Part shown: positions 21,887 to 33,591 of the stretch, piece by piece
Numbering within the stretch: position 1 is the first letter of the stretch
How the letters are laid out: every line of letters begins with the position of its first letter
Source of the DNA: Globisporangium splendens
Lineage: Eukaryota > Oomycota > Peronosporomycetes > Pythiales > Pythiaceae
NCBI GenBank assembly: GCA_006386115.1
Contig: VFIW01000057.1
Location: 62,001 to 126,000, forward strand
Reading direction: 5' to 3'
DNA length: 64,000 nt
Notes under the pieces: model-generated
The model's input: only the letters and a program-made list of their open reading frames with translations
Told to the model about the DNA's origin: nothing
The model's database searches: none
Made by a program: the position numbers and the translations under genes

Positions 21887-23619
21887 CTAGTGCTTGGCTT
21901 CTGGACACCCCGCGCCTGGTGTCCGCGTCTGAATATCCTTCACCAAGGCATCCGAGAGCTTGCCGCCTTCCATGAACGCCTTCATGTGCAAAATCGGCTG
22001 CACGCCAATATCGGAAATCGTCTTGCCCGCGATGAGTTCGCTGTACTTCTGCGGGTAAAAGTTGGCCAACGGATCCACGGCCCTGGCGTCGGCCGAGACG
22101 CCTTCGACAACGTTGAAAAGCGCGTCGATATCGTTCATCTTCATGAATGGACACGTTGCGCAGCCTCCCGCAGTCGAGCAGCCTTCGCCACCAGCAACGC
22201 CAGGCACGAGCTCTTCACCTTCAGTGGCCACGGCATCCGCAGATACTGGGAAAATGATCTCGATTTCCGGTTTCTTGGAGCCAGGTTGCGAGCGCAACGT
22301 GTCCTGGACGCCACGCACAATCGCAGTGACCATACCAACTTCCGTGCCGAGCACAAAGCTGAGCTTTTCCGTCGACTCCTTCTTCACGGCTTCACGCGTT
22401 TTATCCTTGATGAAGTTCAAGATGTTGGACGTCGAGCCAACGACACCACGGCCCTCATTCTGGGCTTCCATAGCGAGCGTGAACATCTCACCTGGCACCT
22501 CAAAGTGGGCAGTGTGGAAAGCGTCCGAGTACTCCTCACGGACACGGTTCGTGACCTTGTCGCCAAACATGTGATGCACGACGCAGTTGCCTTCCTTGAA
22601 GTACTCGAAGCGCGTCAACAATTGCGCAATCCTGTCATGTGAAAAAAAAGACAAATAACTGGTCAGCTCAAGCGCATTTTCACCACGGAGCAATGCAACA
22701 ATAAAAAGCCAACTTACGTTTTTTGGTTGTGCTGAGGGTGAATCTGGCGGATCTTTTCGTCCGGAAGCTGGCCAATTTGCTGGAACATTTGCTCCAGGTT
22801 TTCCCCCATGTACGTGTCTGGTCCGTACCAGATCGTGATATCTGGCACTTGCGCAAACGCTTGCAACACGGTTTGCACGACATTCGAAGACGTGCACGTG
22901 ATCGTAGGCACCAAATCGTGAGCGTACGCTTTGCTTCTCAACGACGTGTTGATGTACACAATGTGCAAGCTGTTTGGGGTCTTGGACGCTTTTTGCAGGT
23001 ACGCAATGTACGCTTGTCTCTCAGCCGACTCGGCCAAACTGCATCCAATCTTCTGCTCGGCGAGACGGTACACTGGGATATGTTCAAAATTGTTCGAGTC
23101 CAAGTTGGCGCGCACACTTTCCGACATGAAATCGACGCCAAGCACGGCGACGGATTGGATACCCTTCTTTGCCATCTTGGCAGCGGCTTCACCCATGGCG
23201 AGCGAGTCGGCGATAAATGTGTGCTCCCACTTCAAGGAGGACAAGATGCCTTGCAATTCCGGGTCCATGTAGAAGTGAGCAACAATGCCCATTTTCTTCT
23301 CATGCAAAAGCGCGTCCAATTCCTTCACGACTTGCATGTCTGGTTGCAAGTAGTTGGCTTGCGCTTCGGCAAACGAACCTTGCGCAGATACATGGTCCTC
23401 TGAAATCTATTTCCATACCCATACCAACGTAGTGTCAGTCAAGTCCTAGGCTACAACCAACAGAGAACTGCAGCATTCACGTACCAAGAGCGATGGAAAT
23501 GGTCGATCCCAGGATGCGGCAAGCGAGGCTGGTGCTGCTACCGTGGAGCGCAGGCGACGGCCAGTCGAGAGCGCGGACGGACGAGCGAGGCGGCGAGAGA
23601 GACTGAGAGCAGCGCGCAT
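21887..23619 (-). CDS. nadA: Quinolinate synthase, plant-like, mitochondrial presequence
   Basis: Exons 23485-23619, 22718-23406 and 21887-22631 give 522 residues. NadA condenses iminoaspartate with dihydroxyacetone phosphate to quinolinate for de novo NAD synthesis, using a [4Fe-4S] cluster. The three cluster-cysteine regions are visible: GCSLAES, TITCTSSNVVQT and TCPFMKMN. The middle part (YINTSLRSKAYAHDLVPTIT, WYGPDTYMGENL) closely resembles the plant chloroplast enzyme as I remember it. Exon 1 encodes an Arg/Ser/Ala-rich amphipathic leader (MRAALSLSRRLARPSALS) typical of mitochondrial import. No SufE domain precedes it, unlike in plants. The intron 2 donor is a perfect GTAAGT. Confidence 0.9.
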
Positions 23620-24859
23620 GGTGGATCTCTGGTTCTGTGTGCAGATGCAACGCGAGCGGCTGGGAGGAGGGCGACTTGGCGGCTGGAGCGCAAATTGCGG
23701 AATGAGCACTGCTGTGTCCAACAAGTGGCCAAACTTGGCGCCTACTTGAGCCGTTCGTGGGAGAGCGCAACACACACACACAGACACAGAAGAAGGAGAG
23801 GCTCGAATTGACAAAACGCGGTGAAAGCACCACCAAAATGGATACTGTTTGCAGTGCAGCCACCGAAGTCAACAGCACGATATCTACCGTGTTTTCTCAA
23901 TGGAAGATGGTTGTGTGCCTACTTTTGAAGCACAAAGTTGCTCGATCAGGGTGTACACTGCGCAGTGGTCACAATTGGACCACGCTATGCACGCACGCAC
24001 CCCTTCTGTACGCGTACTGTAAACCTGCATTTACTGACATTGAACGGACACTCGACACAGTAAAGGAGTCTTATGGATGGATTTAGTGATCATATTGTCA
24101 CTATGAAGATGGTTCAATGACATGGGTATAGAGAGACAGTTGATCGCGTTACCCGACGAATGCAGCGTCGATCGAGCGTGCATGCCCTAATCCCTCATCA
24201 AAGACCATCACTCCCGATGGATGCGGACCTAAACGAAGAGCTCCCATCCACTCCTGTCACACACGCAAACACAAGAAGAACGCGCGACAGCCGCAACCCG
24301 CGACTTTCTTCAACATGCACCACCACATAAAGTTGAATTTCCGGGGGTACGAGACTCCTATCGAACCTACCGAACTGACGATAGAGGCTGCCAAAGATCA
24401 AATATTGGCGCCACTGATGGATCTTTGCTGTGAAGATACCGAAGAAGGACAAGAAGCGTCTATGGACTGCGTATTTGTGTGCGACACGGCAGGATGGATG
24501 CTTTGTCAGGTGTCATCTGACCGCGCATCGTCTCCGACAAAGGACGGTCAAGCATTTTGTGATTGAAGTGCTTTGCTGCAGGAGTGTTGACGACAGGAAC
24601 ATCAAATTGCCTCTTTGTTAGACTTTGTCGAGTGTGTATGTTGCAGGACTCGAATATAGATCTTCCTCACGTGCTGCGCTGCGTTCTTCGTCCGTCAAAA
24701 TATCATGGTGTCAACGGGAAAGCCTCGCGTTGTCAGCGCTATGTAAACGGATTTCGCCATACGACCCCTTGGATCTTTCACCAGTCGCCTGCTGGGAGCA
24801 AACAGCATCAAGTGTGCCGTGCAGATGAACGAATTTGCATTTTCTCTATGCTCATTAAT
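23620..24859. other. Intergenic, 1.2 kb, nothing recognised
   Basis: Contains the promoter side of the quinolinate synthase gene and the 3' flank of the CorA gene. Small open frames here (for example 24315-24566, +) show no domain and no intron structure. Confidence 0.55.
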
Positions 24860-26975
24860 CTAGATCCATTTTTTGTAGAATCGGAAGAACGAGAACGTGA
24901 GCAGTGCGATTATGATCACAGCCATCCACCAGAGGTAGTAGCCGTTGTGGTATCTCAGCTCCGGCATGTTTTCGAAGTTCATGCCGTAGAGCCCCGTGAG
25001 GAACTGCGCCGGTAGGAAAATCGCAGCCACCAGCGCCAGAATGTAACTCACGTCACTCTGCTGCACCGCGCGGATATTGTGGAGCTCCTCAGTCAAGCTC
25101 TTGCAGGTATCCAAGTGTTTGTCGCAGTCCTCATCGACGATCGCAATATGGTCCTGGACGTCGCGGAAGTACCGGAGGATCTCGCCCGTGAAATCGTTCG
25201 ACTCGCACAATTGCACGATCACTTCATTCAACGGTCTGCACAGGCGCTTCAAGCCTTTGATCTGCTTGGCCGAGTTCTGCAGCTGAATGACATCGAAGGA
25301 CCGCGGGTCCAGATGCACCAATCGATCGAGCATGACGAGTTTCGCACCGAAAGTGTGAACGATCGGCGTGAGCTCATCGACGCATGAATCCACGATCGTG
25401 TACACGAGAAACGGCGTGCTGTGCTGACGAACCTTCGAGTACGAGGTATCCAAGCGCGACTTTACGATCGGCCACAGCGTACTCGTCGTCTCTTGAACAC
25501 TGATGAGCACGTCCTTGAGCATGTACACACTGAGTTGCTCGGGCTTGGTCATGACACGACCGATTTGCAGATCTTTCAGTCGTTCAGTCAGCTCCTTTTT
25601 GTCCATTTTGTCGAATACCGAAGACATGTCGTCCTTGGTGTACAACGATGCGCGATACATGCGCTGGTACGTCTTGAGTTTATTGAGATCCACGGCATGA
25701 ACCGTTTGCAGGATCAGCGACGAATGCTCTTCGTACTTTTCGTACTTCGGTCGTTCGCGATCGATATCGAGCGCGTCTTCCACTGCCAGCGGATGCAGAC
25801 AGTAGCGCACCGAGAGTCTGCGAACTATCAATGGGTCGCATATCTCGACGTTGATCCAGCGTACGGTTGCCCATGCGGGCTTCTTCGAGTAAATGAACTT
25901 CTCGATGTTTTGAACCGGGTACACACTTCGAATGCGATCTGGGGAGTACTCGATGGCGCCAACGATCGCTGGTGGGACGTTCGGCGAGGGTTCGAGCCCC
26001 ATTTCGTGAATGAAATTCTCGCTGAAGAGCTGCGCGAGCTTGATTTCCTGGATCGTGTGCTGGAACTCGTCGAACGAGATGCCGCCGCTGTGATCTTCGT
26101 CCACTTTGTCGATGAAAATGTCAAACTCGTCGTCGTCGGCGCACACGATTCCCATGGCTTCCATGCCACGACGGAACCCATCGTAGTTGACCATACCGTC
26201 CGCTGCACATACAACATGAAAACGATTAGCAGGAATTAGAATTTAAGGTACCAAGACAACTCAAGGACGTACCATCGGGATGGAAGAGCGAAAAGAGCTT
26301 CGTCAACTTGGACCGCGTGAGGTCGTAGTACGGGTCCATGAGCGACATGTGGTCCATCTCTTCCATCTCACTCGCGATCGTATCGGACCAGTCGACGGAA
26401 TTCGAGTGTCTAGCGATCGGTTCAATGGATCCGATCGACAGAAACCTGCGCAGATCCTTCCCATGCAGACTCGCGGACGGTTGGGTCGGCCACAGCACCT
26501 TTCGCTCTTGTGCTGAGCTTACAACCGGGTGTCTGCTGCCTTTGTCGTTGTCCTGGATCCCAATGCGGTGCTCCTGCTGCTGGTGGTGGACAACCATCGG
26601 ATGCGCGCTTTTGCGACGAAACAGGTCGGCTCCAGAGGTGCGCGTCGCCTTCACGTCCTGTCGCGTCTGCTCTTCCGCGGCCCAATCCTCCGACGAGCTG
26701 TTGCTCAGGACCTTCATCGTTGTCGGAATGCCCTTGGTCGGCGGCGGTGGCGGAAACAAGGTCGCATCCGATGTCTCGTCCAACGTAGCGCTTATTTGGG
26801 GCTCCGCGGAGGCGATCGCGCTGGGCGTCATAGTAGGCGTGACGTCCGCGACGAAGCTCGTGGTCGTGGAGCCGCGGCGCCGCAGATACTGCGGCGGCTC
26901 CTCCACGTCCGACATGGTGCGGTACAGGAAGTCGTCTTCGGACGATGGATCACGCGCGGCCATGCTGGAGAACAT
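24860..26975 (-). CDS. CorA-type Mg2+ transporter with EF-hand pair
   Basis: Exons 26273-26975 and 24860-26202 give 681 residues. The signature of CorA/Mrs2 channels is present as YGMNFENMPE at the end of the first of two C-terminal membrane helices. The long helical region before it fits the CorA cytoplasmic funnel. Two EF-hand-like segments precede it. The first is split by the intron (PDADGMVNYDGF). The second is DKVDEDHSGGISFDEF and has all expected Ca2+-ligand positions. Ca2+ control of Mg2+ uptake is inferred from this fusion. The N-terminal 200 residues are disordered, with a poly-Pro run. Start could be 26975 or the Met four codons later. Confidence 0.9.
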
Positions 26976-27281
26976 GGAGAGATTACTGAGAGTGGACCGC
27001 GCTTGGACGTGGCGGAGGCGACCGCCTGATGTGTCTGCGCGTCAAATTCGAATCGACGATGTTGTCACAAAATTAGAGAGGTCATTCGGCTGTGGTAGTC
27101 GCAGCATTTATAAAACCAAAGAGAGAGATAATACGTACTATATTACGTTACTCTGAATGAGTGAGGACGGGGAGTGAAGGTCGACGATCGTCATGAAATG
27201 GCTTCATCTTGAGACAGGCAAGCGCATCGTCCCGTTTAGGTGGACAGTAATGTCAAAAAGGGTTTAATAAATAGGTTTCGA

Positions 27282-30200
27282 TTAGTCGCTGCTGCTTATA
27301 CTTAAAAGGTGTCTTTGTGGCTCCAGCTTTTCGCTGGAGAAGTTGAGTTGGCGGAAACTGTACTTGGAGCTCGACTTCTGTCGGTTGCTGCGCGTGTCCA
27401 CCCCCAGGAACGAATCCATCCTCTCCTGTGACGACAAGAGGTCTTCGCCGACCTCACTCAGCCGCAGCAGATGGTCCATCGTTGACTGCAATCGATCCAC
27501 GACTCCCACGGCAGTCGGTCGGTGCTCAGGCAGAAGGGACAAGCAATCGAGGATCAGCGTGGCAACTTCTGGAGGACACTGCGCCGAAATCGTCGGCTGC
27601 AGCGCACCGGCGGTCAAGAGCTCGAGCATTGACTGCTCGTCGAGAGGATTGCCGTTCGAGAGCTTCACGTCCGAAAACGGGAGCTCGTGGGTATCCAACT
27701 CGGACAGGATGATCCCAAACGCATACATGTCAGCTGCGTCAGTGTAATCGGATTCCCCTGCAAGCACTTCCGGAGCTATGCATCGATTGCTGTTGTTGAC
27801 AGATGAAGCACGCATCGGAGTCGATGTCATTCGGGAATTCGTGGTACGGATATCGGACTTGTAGTGACGAAGACCAAAGCCCGACACCTTGGCCGTCAGT
27901 TCTGCGTCGAGCAGAACGCTCCGCGACCGCAGATCTCGATGCAGCACTTGCGGACACCGCGAGTGGAGATACACGAGTGCGTGCGCGACGTTCAGCGCCA
28001 TCGAGAGCTTGCGACTATTCCACTCCCTTGCCACCGGATCGTCCTTTGTGAGCGTGAGGTAGCGTCGGAGGTTGCCCGTGCTCATGTACTCGAGCGCCAT
28101 TTGCACATCCACCTCGGTCGTCCACGCTACTCCAATGAGACGAATGATGTTCGGGTGTTCCAACTTACCGAGCACCGTGATCTTCCGGATGAAATCTAGC
28201 TGCGCATTCGCACTGATCCGCTTCTGGTTGATTCGCTTCACGAGCACCGTCTCGGAGTAAAAGCTCGCGAGCCACACGGTTCCATACGGACGCGTCGCGA
28301 GCCGTTTAATCGGCAGCAGGTCTTCAGCATTGATGCGCCATTGCTGCAGTGAATCGTCGTCGGTCGAGTCCAGCGTCGCGCCATGTCTCGACGCATTAAG
28401 ACCGTCGTCGAACCGGCGGTGGTGTCGCTGGGCGTACTTGCGGCCTCCAACGAATGACGCGACCACGAGGACAACTGCGAAAATGATGAGCGCCGTGACC
28501 AGTTTCGTGTTGGACGCGTCGTTGCCTTCGCTCGAGGTCGGCACGTCGTCGTTGTCGTTGTCACCAATCGAGTCCTGTAAGCAAATGGAATACGTCCCGC
28601 GCAACAACACTTTGTCCTGGCAGTTACTGGAAAACGCGGCGGCATCGATCGCGAGCGTCTGCAACTGGGTGGAGAGAAACGTCACCTGATCTTGTGTGAA
28701 CGAGAGGTTGCGGATCTCGTTGCCTCTCAGATCCCTAATGACCACACAAAAGAACTGGGATGAGATCATGTCCATAATTGCAATGATTGCAAAAGATGGC
28801 GTCGCAGTTGGCAGGTGACTTACAATGTGGACAGTTTCGTCAAGTTGAAGATCTCGGTTGGAAATGCCATCAGCGAGTTGTTCTGCAGGTACCTAAACAA
28901 GCCAAGTCGAAGGAGGTGTGAGTTGCCATGCAGCAATATCAAGACAACACGATCAGCATGCCGTACAATTTCTCGAGCTGCGCAAAGCTCAGCACGTTGA
29001 TACTACTAATGTTGTTGAGACTCAAGTCGCTGCAGAACAGAAAAGAAAAGCAGATCATTTTCAAGTTAGATGTGGGGATATGCACTCAAGCAAATGAAAC
29101 ACTGCGAGTCCACGCACAGTGTTCGCAAGGACGAACTCATGGCGTTGATGTCACTCGGCATATCAGCCAACGAACAGTTGGAAAGGCGTCTATAAGAAGC
29201 ACACACACAATAGCATAATGAGCATTAGCATGCTTTGAGTTTAGGCGTCCACAGGTAACAGAGTTTGTAGGCAGCACGTACAACTCCACGAGCTCCTTCG
29301 GCAAAGAAGACTGCGGCACGGCTTGAATTGTGTTGTGCGACAGAGATCTGTTTTGTGCAACAATGGATTTTTACGTGAGTTCGATCGCATTTTACAAGTC
29401 GTGCAGACCAGGAAAGCATTTGCAAAGCCCAGCAAGGCATAACCGAAAGGCAGTCACGTACAGAACTCTGAGCTGTGTCAGCGATCGCAAATTCGTTGGC
29501 GATGTGGCCAAGCCACTTGCTTCCAGCCGCCTACGTTTCCACAGAGTACGAATGACGCGTGCTGTCAGCCACTGCAACATCTGTGTTTCAGATGACTGAA
29601 GAGAAGCTGCACTTTAGCAAAGCACGTACAGCTCGGTGATGTTCGGTGGGAGACTTGTTGCATCGATACTCCGGAATGAGTTTCTTGACAGGGATCTAAA
29701 CGTAGCAAGAGCCATCCATGTATATTTGTCATTCTGTGAACCAAGCGTGGAGGAAGATTCACTGAGCATTTGTACGTACAACGTCGACGTGACGGTCCAA
29801 TTGCGCGCGATCGCTGGGATAGCGCTCATAAATATGTTTTCCAGCAACCTGAACACGAACAAAAGATTCAACATGCAAGCATCCAATGAGAAAATCATTC
29901 TCCAGTCCCATGCAACACAGAAACAGGAAGATTTGCATACAGGTTGCTGGTCTGGAATTTAATAGTCGTCAACTCGGACGATTGGATCGGGTTGTCACTG
30001 AGATCTCTACGTGGAATGCACGCCACAAAAGCCATATGTGGTTAGCCAGATCCGACGCAGCAATGCGATGGAAACCAGCAGCTCTCGTACATGGATCGCC
30101 ACATCTTTTCGCCGCGAAACTCAGCTGGGATCCGGACAACGCCACAGTTTCGCAAATACCTAAGAAAGAGAAGGCGTACAATTCCGTCAGAAATAGTGGA

Positions 30201-30936
30201 TTTGTACTGTTGACAGAGTCGAGTAGCACGTACAAGTCCTGGAGTGACGCTGGAAGCGTGTTGGATGGGATTGTCAACTGCGTGTTCCCAGACAAGTCCC
30301 TGCTTGTTCGAAAGAAAACAATGTTAGCAATATGAAAATGTAAGCTGGAGAAGCGGCCATGATGATTCACTGCACGTACAGGATCTTGATCGCTGGGAGC
30401 ACAGTCAGTCCAACTGGAACCGTCGTGAGCGCGTTGGACGCCAAGTACCTGAGGGGATGATGGCATGCAAACCAATGCTTTGGTATCAAAATACAAACAC
30501 TACAACGCATGTTGAAGCAGACAAAAGGCGCCTCCACGAACAGTTCTTTCAGCGTCAGAATCATCGGGAAGGACGACAGGCTGGAGAGGTTATTGCACGA
30601 CAACGACCTGGCGATGCACACAGCATCGAATGCGGTGTAAGTATGAGTGAATTTACGCATCTGCCAGCAACCAGAGGAGCTCGAAAGAGCAACGTACAAG
30701 ACCGTCAGGTAGTTCATGGAGCGAATATCGACTGGGAACCGAGTCAACTGGTTGTTCGAGAGGTTTCTATCGCATGGACAAGCAGCAATAGACGTCAGGT
30801 GCTTAAACGGTGAGCAAGGTCTATACTTTATACACACACTTACAAGGTCTGAAGGTTGAACGGAAGCGAATTGGCACGCAGCGTAGCTATTCGATTGTTC
30901 GACAGGTCTCTAGATGGACAAACACGAAGCAAACAA

Positions 30937-30971
<35 letters not shown>

Positions 30972-31919
30972 CATTAACAACCGTTGTATATACCTCAACA
31001 TGCCAATGTCAAAGGAAGCGCGTGCTCTGAAAGAATCTGCCGTACAATTGCGTGAGGGACGTTGTTGTCATCAGTGGCCACGAGGCTATCGACACGCCCG
31101 TCAGAGTCCTTGGCACACACGCGAGTCCACCATTCATGTTAACATTCACATTTGTACCGCAGCAGCTCCACTTCAAGTTGCAGAGGCACGTACAGCGTGG
31201 TGAGCTCTGGGAATGCCGTCATGTTGCCGACGCCCGAGAGATCGATGTTCTGGATCGCGCTACTCACAGACAACAGCAACGTCATTCCATGTAAGCATGC
31301 AAGATGTGAACGACCGACTGAATACTAAAGCAACGTACAGCGTCTCGAGGTTCTGCCATCGCTGGATCACACTGGCGCTGAGCGCGATCTCCAGTTGCTC
31401 ACTCGGATCCGCAGGCTGTAACACGAGCTGCCGTGCGTTCGTGGGCACGACGAAGTCCTGGATGGACGTGACGCTGGCGGCGTCCAGCGTGATCACCTGC
31501 GGCGCACGGCTCTGCGCATGCGCTACGGCGAGCAGCTCCGGATTCGCCGTGAAACGGAAGTTCCACGTATACGCGCTGACCACGGGCGTGATACACAGCG
31601 CGACGTTCTTGGTGTCATTCGCAAACGAGGCGCACGTCGCGACGCCGCCGAGTTGGCGCGCGTTTCTGCAGCTCTCGACGCTCTCGACGCCGTCGCTGAG
31701 GTTGACGCACGCGCCAGTGGTCACGCCCTGCGCAGTGAACACGTCGGCGCACATCTCGTTGCATGACGTCACTGTCAGCGCACGCACCGGCGGTACATCT
31801 GCTTCACCGAATCGGATAAGCGCTGACGTCACCACGGCCATTACCAACAGCACCATCGCGCCGCTAAGTCGACGAACAGCCCGCGACCACTGCCATCGCA
31901 TCGTCTTGCGCGCTGGCAA
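27282..31919 (-). CDS. LRR receptor-like pseudokinase, one repeat per exon
   Basis: Exon 1 (31339-31919) encodes a hydrophobic N-terminal signal (AMVLLVMAVVTSALI) and a Cys-containing cap. Exon 2 (31194-31262) and about a dozen later exons of 60-75 nt (for example 28967-29029 and 28824-28892) each carry one LRR of the form LDLSxNxIxxL, in phase 2. The last exon (27282-28734) has the end of the ectodomain, a membrane helix (LVTALIIFAVVLVVASFVGG) and a TKL-like kinase domain. The beta-3 Lys (VLVKRI) and HRD are kept, but DFG reads GFG (KVSGFGL) and the Asn after HRD is Ser (HRDLRSRSVLL). Both Mg2+ ligands are thus lost and phosphotransfer is unlikely. Exons between 30910 and 31190 are not fully resolved. 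Confidence 0.85.
30938..30969. repeat. (AC)n microsatellite in an LRR-gene intron
   Basis: Perfect AC repeat directly after the acceptor side of an LRR exon, inside an intron of the pseudokinase gene. Confidence 0.85.
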
Positions 31920-33591
31920 AGCCGATAGACACGAACAACACGGAGATTACGACGACAATGAACGGGGGAATGCACTGCGGACGGCGCTTCTTCTCCGCAT
32001 GCAGGCGGGATCGCTTCGGAGGAAAAAGGGGCTTGTGTGTGAGCAAGGGAGGAAGGTCCGGTTGTTGGGAGCGGTCTCTAACTGTGCGCACACACAAAAT
32101 GCGTCTGGCATGGAAGAATTGGCTGCGCATCCACCCACCGCCATGTGCCACAGACAGGAGGATGCGCTCGCTTCTTCTGCGACATAGCGACGTGGCAGTC
32201 GCAATCAGCGTTTCAGCGGTTGCTTATCAATATAGATGTGCGTATTATATAATGAAGGTAAGATGCATAATAAACTTGTTATGAATGTAGTGTTTTGTTG
32301 CAATATGCGGTTAGAGAGTTGCATCTGGAAAGAGGTTCGGGAGTGTCGACTGTGCACTTGCACTCTCGAGGAAAAACAAGGCACACGCGCATCGACAAGA
32401 AACTGGACGACATCGCAAAGCTTTCAAATTTAGAGCATCAGCTGTTGTGGGACGAAACCCTCTTAAAATGCATAAATCCTTCTATGGATTCCACATTCAT
32501 GACAGGAGGGTGGCTCGGTTCGCCGCATCTGGCTGGATTAGGCGAATGGTGTCATGAGCAGGACCGCAACGAGGGAAGACCCCGCGTTGCATTGCGCGCA
32601 CGACAACCGCATGCGCACACCCACTTTGTATTGTGCGGACATGGCGTCGCTCTCTCACACTTAGCGCCGAATCCGACCGCGTCAAGGGAGCAATCACAGT
32701 GTGCAAAATGCACGAGATGGCGTCTCCTCGACTCTTCTTGTGTCCCACTTGCGTGTGCATAAACGGATTGCTTGCTTTTGACGATTACGGCTTGCGGTTA
32801 CACTGTATTTCTAGTTTACAGACGCACACGGTCGTCGCGCTGTATGATTTGTGCGTGGATCTATGATTGCCTCATTTAGCAATTCTTATGGAATGGAATG
32901 TGCGAACGGATTCTCTGCGGCGCTAAAATGAGGGACAAAAATGATCACGGCACATGGCATTTTGCTCATTTTCTCTTTTGCGACACCAAAGAGAAATGCG
33001 GATCGTCAGCAGGATCGGACGCTTTTGGTGGTTGTTGTCATCCGACTGATGTGTCGTGTTCACTTCGTGAAGTGTTGACGCTGAATTGATGACGCCTTCG
33101 GAGTGACGAGTGCAGCCGTTTCGCGCGTGACTGTTGAAGTGATTATCCGGATATGGTGTCTGAGAAACTGATTGATCTTTTAAGCGGATAAACACAGTGA
33201 TGCTACCGGTATCAGTTCGTAAATACTTTATCTACGGTACAAGTACCGGGGTATACCGGTAGATCGTTTTCGTGACTGCTCGACTGCTGCACACACGCAA
33301 CATGCTGTCGGATCGCATGGCGCAAATCCCAGTTGAGTGCATGCGGCACGATTCTCCTTTGACGTCAATCTGGAGATGCTGACACCCAAAGCGCATCACG
33401 CGCACCCACACCCCCGTCTATCACGCAGGCAATTTACCAGTTTACCCTCAAGCTCTCTGGCGGGTGGAGCGTAATGCTTTTCTTCCGCAGCAGGCGCTCC
33501 TGCCACTCACACGTAGTTTGTGCTGCTCATTCGCCAGTCGGCAGATCAAGCGCAGTCACAAGCAAAGAGACGGGAAAACAGCGGAAGCAGC
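31920..33591. other. Intergenic between divergent LRR-kinase and BT1 genes
   Basis: 1.7 kb between two divergent start codons, so both promoters lie here. A nested palindrome sits at 33203-33262. No gene recognised. Confidence 0.6.
33203..33262. promoter_or_regulatory. Nested perfect inverted repeats
   Basis: Outer arms CTACCGGTAT (33203-33212) and ATACCGGTAG (33253-33262) are exact complements. Inside them CGGTAC-AA-GTACCG (33235-33248) forms a second perfect palindrome. ACCGGT is itself palindromic. It lies about 330 bp upstream of the BT1 start codon. It could be a transcription-factor site, a hairpin, or the end of a mobile-element remnant. Confidence 0.5.

Noticed and set aside
28800..31300. 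Regularly spaced short exons as a CRISPR-like repeat array
   Set aside because: The repeats are LRR-coding exons with GT-AG introns, not identical DNA repeats.
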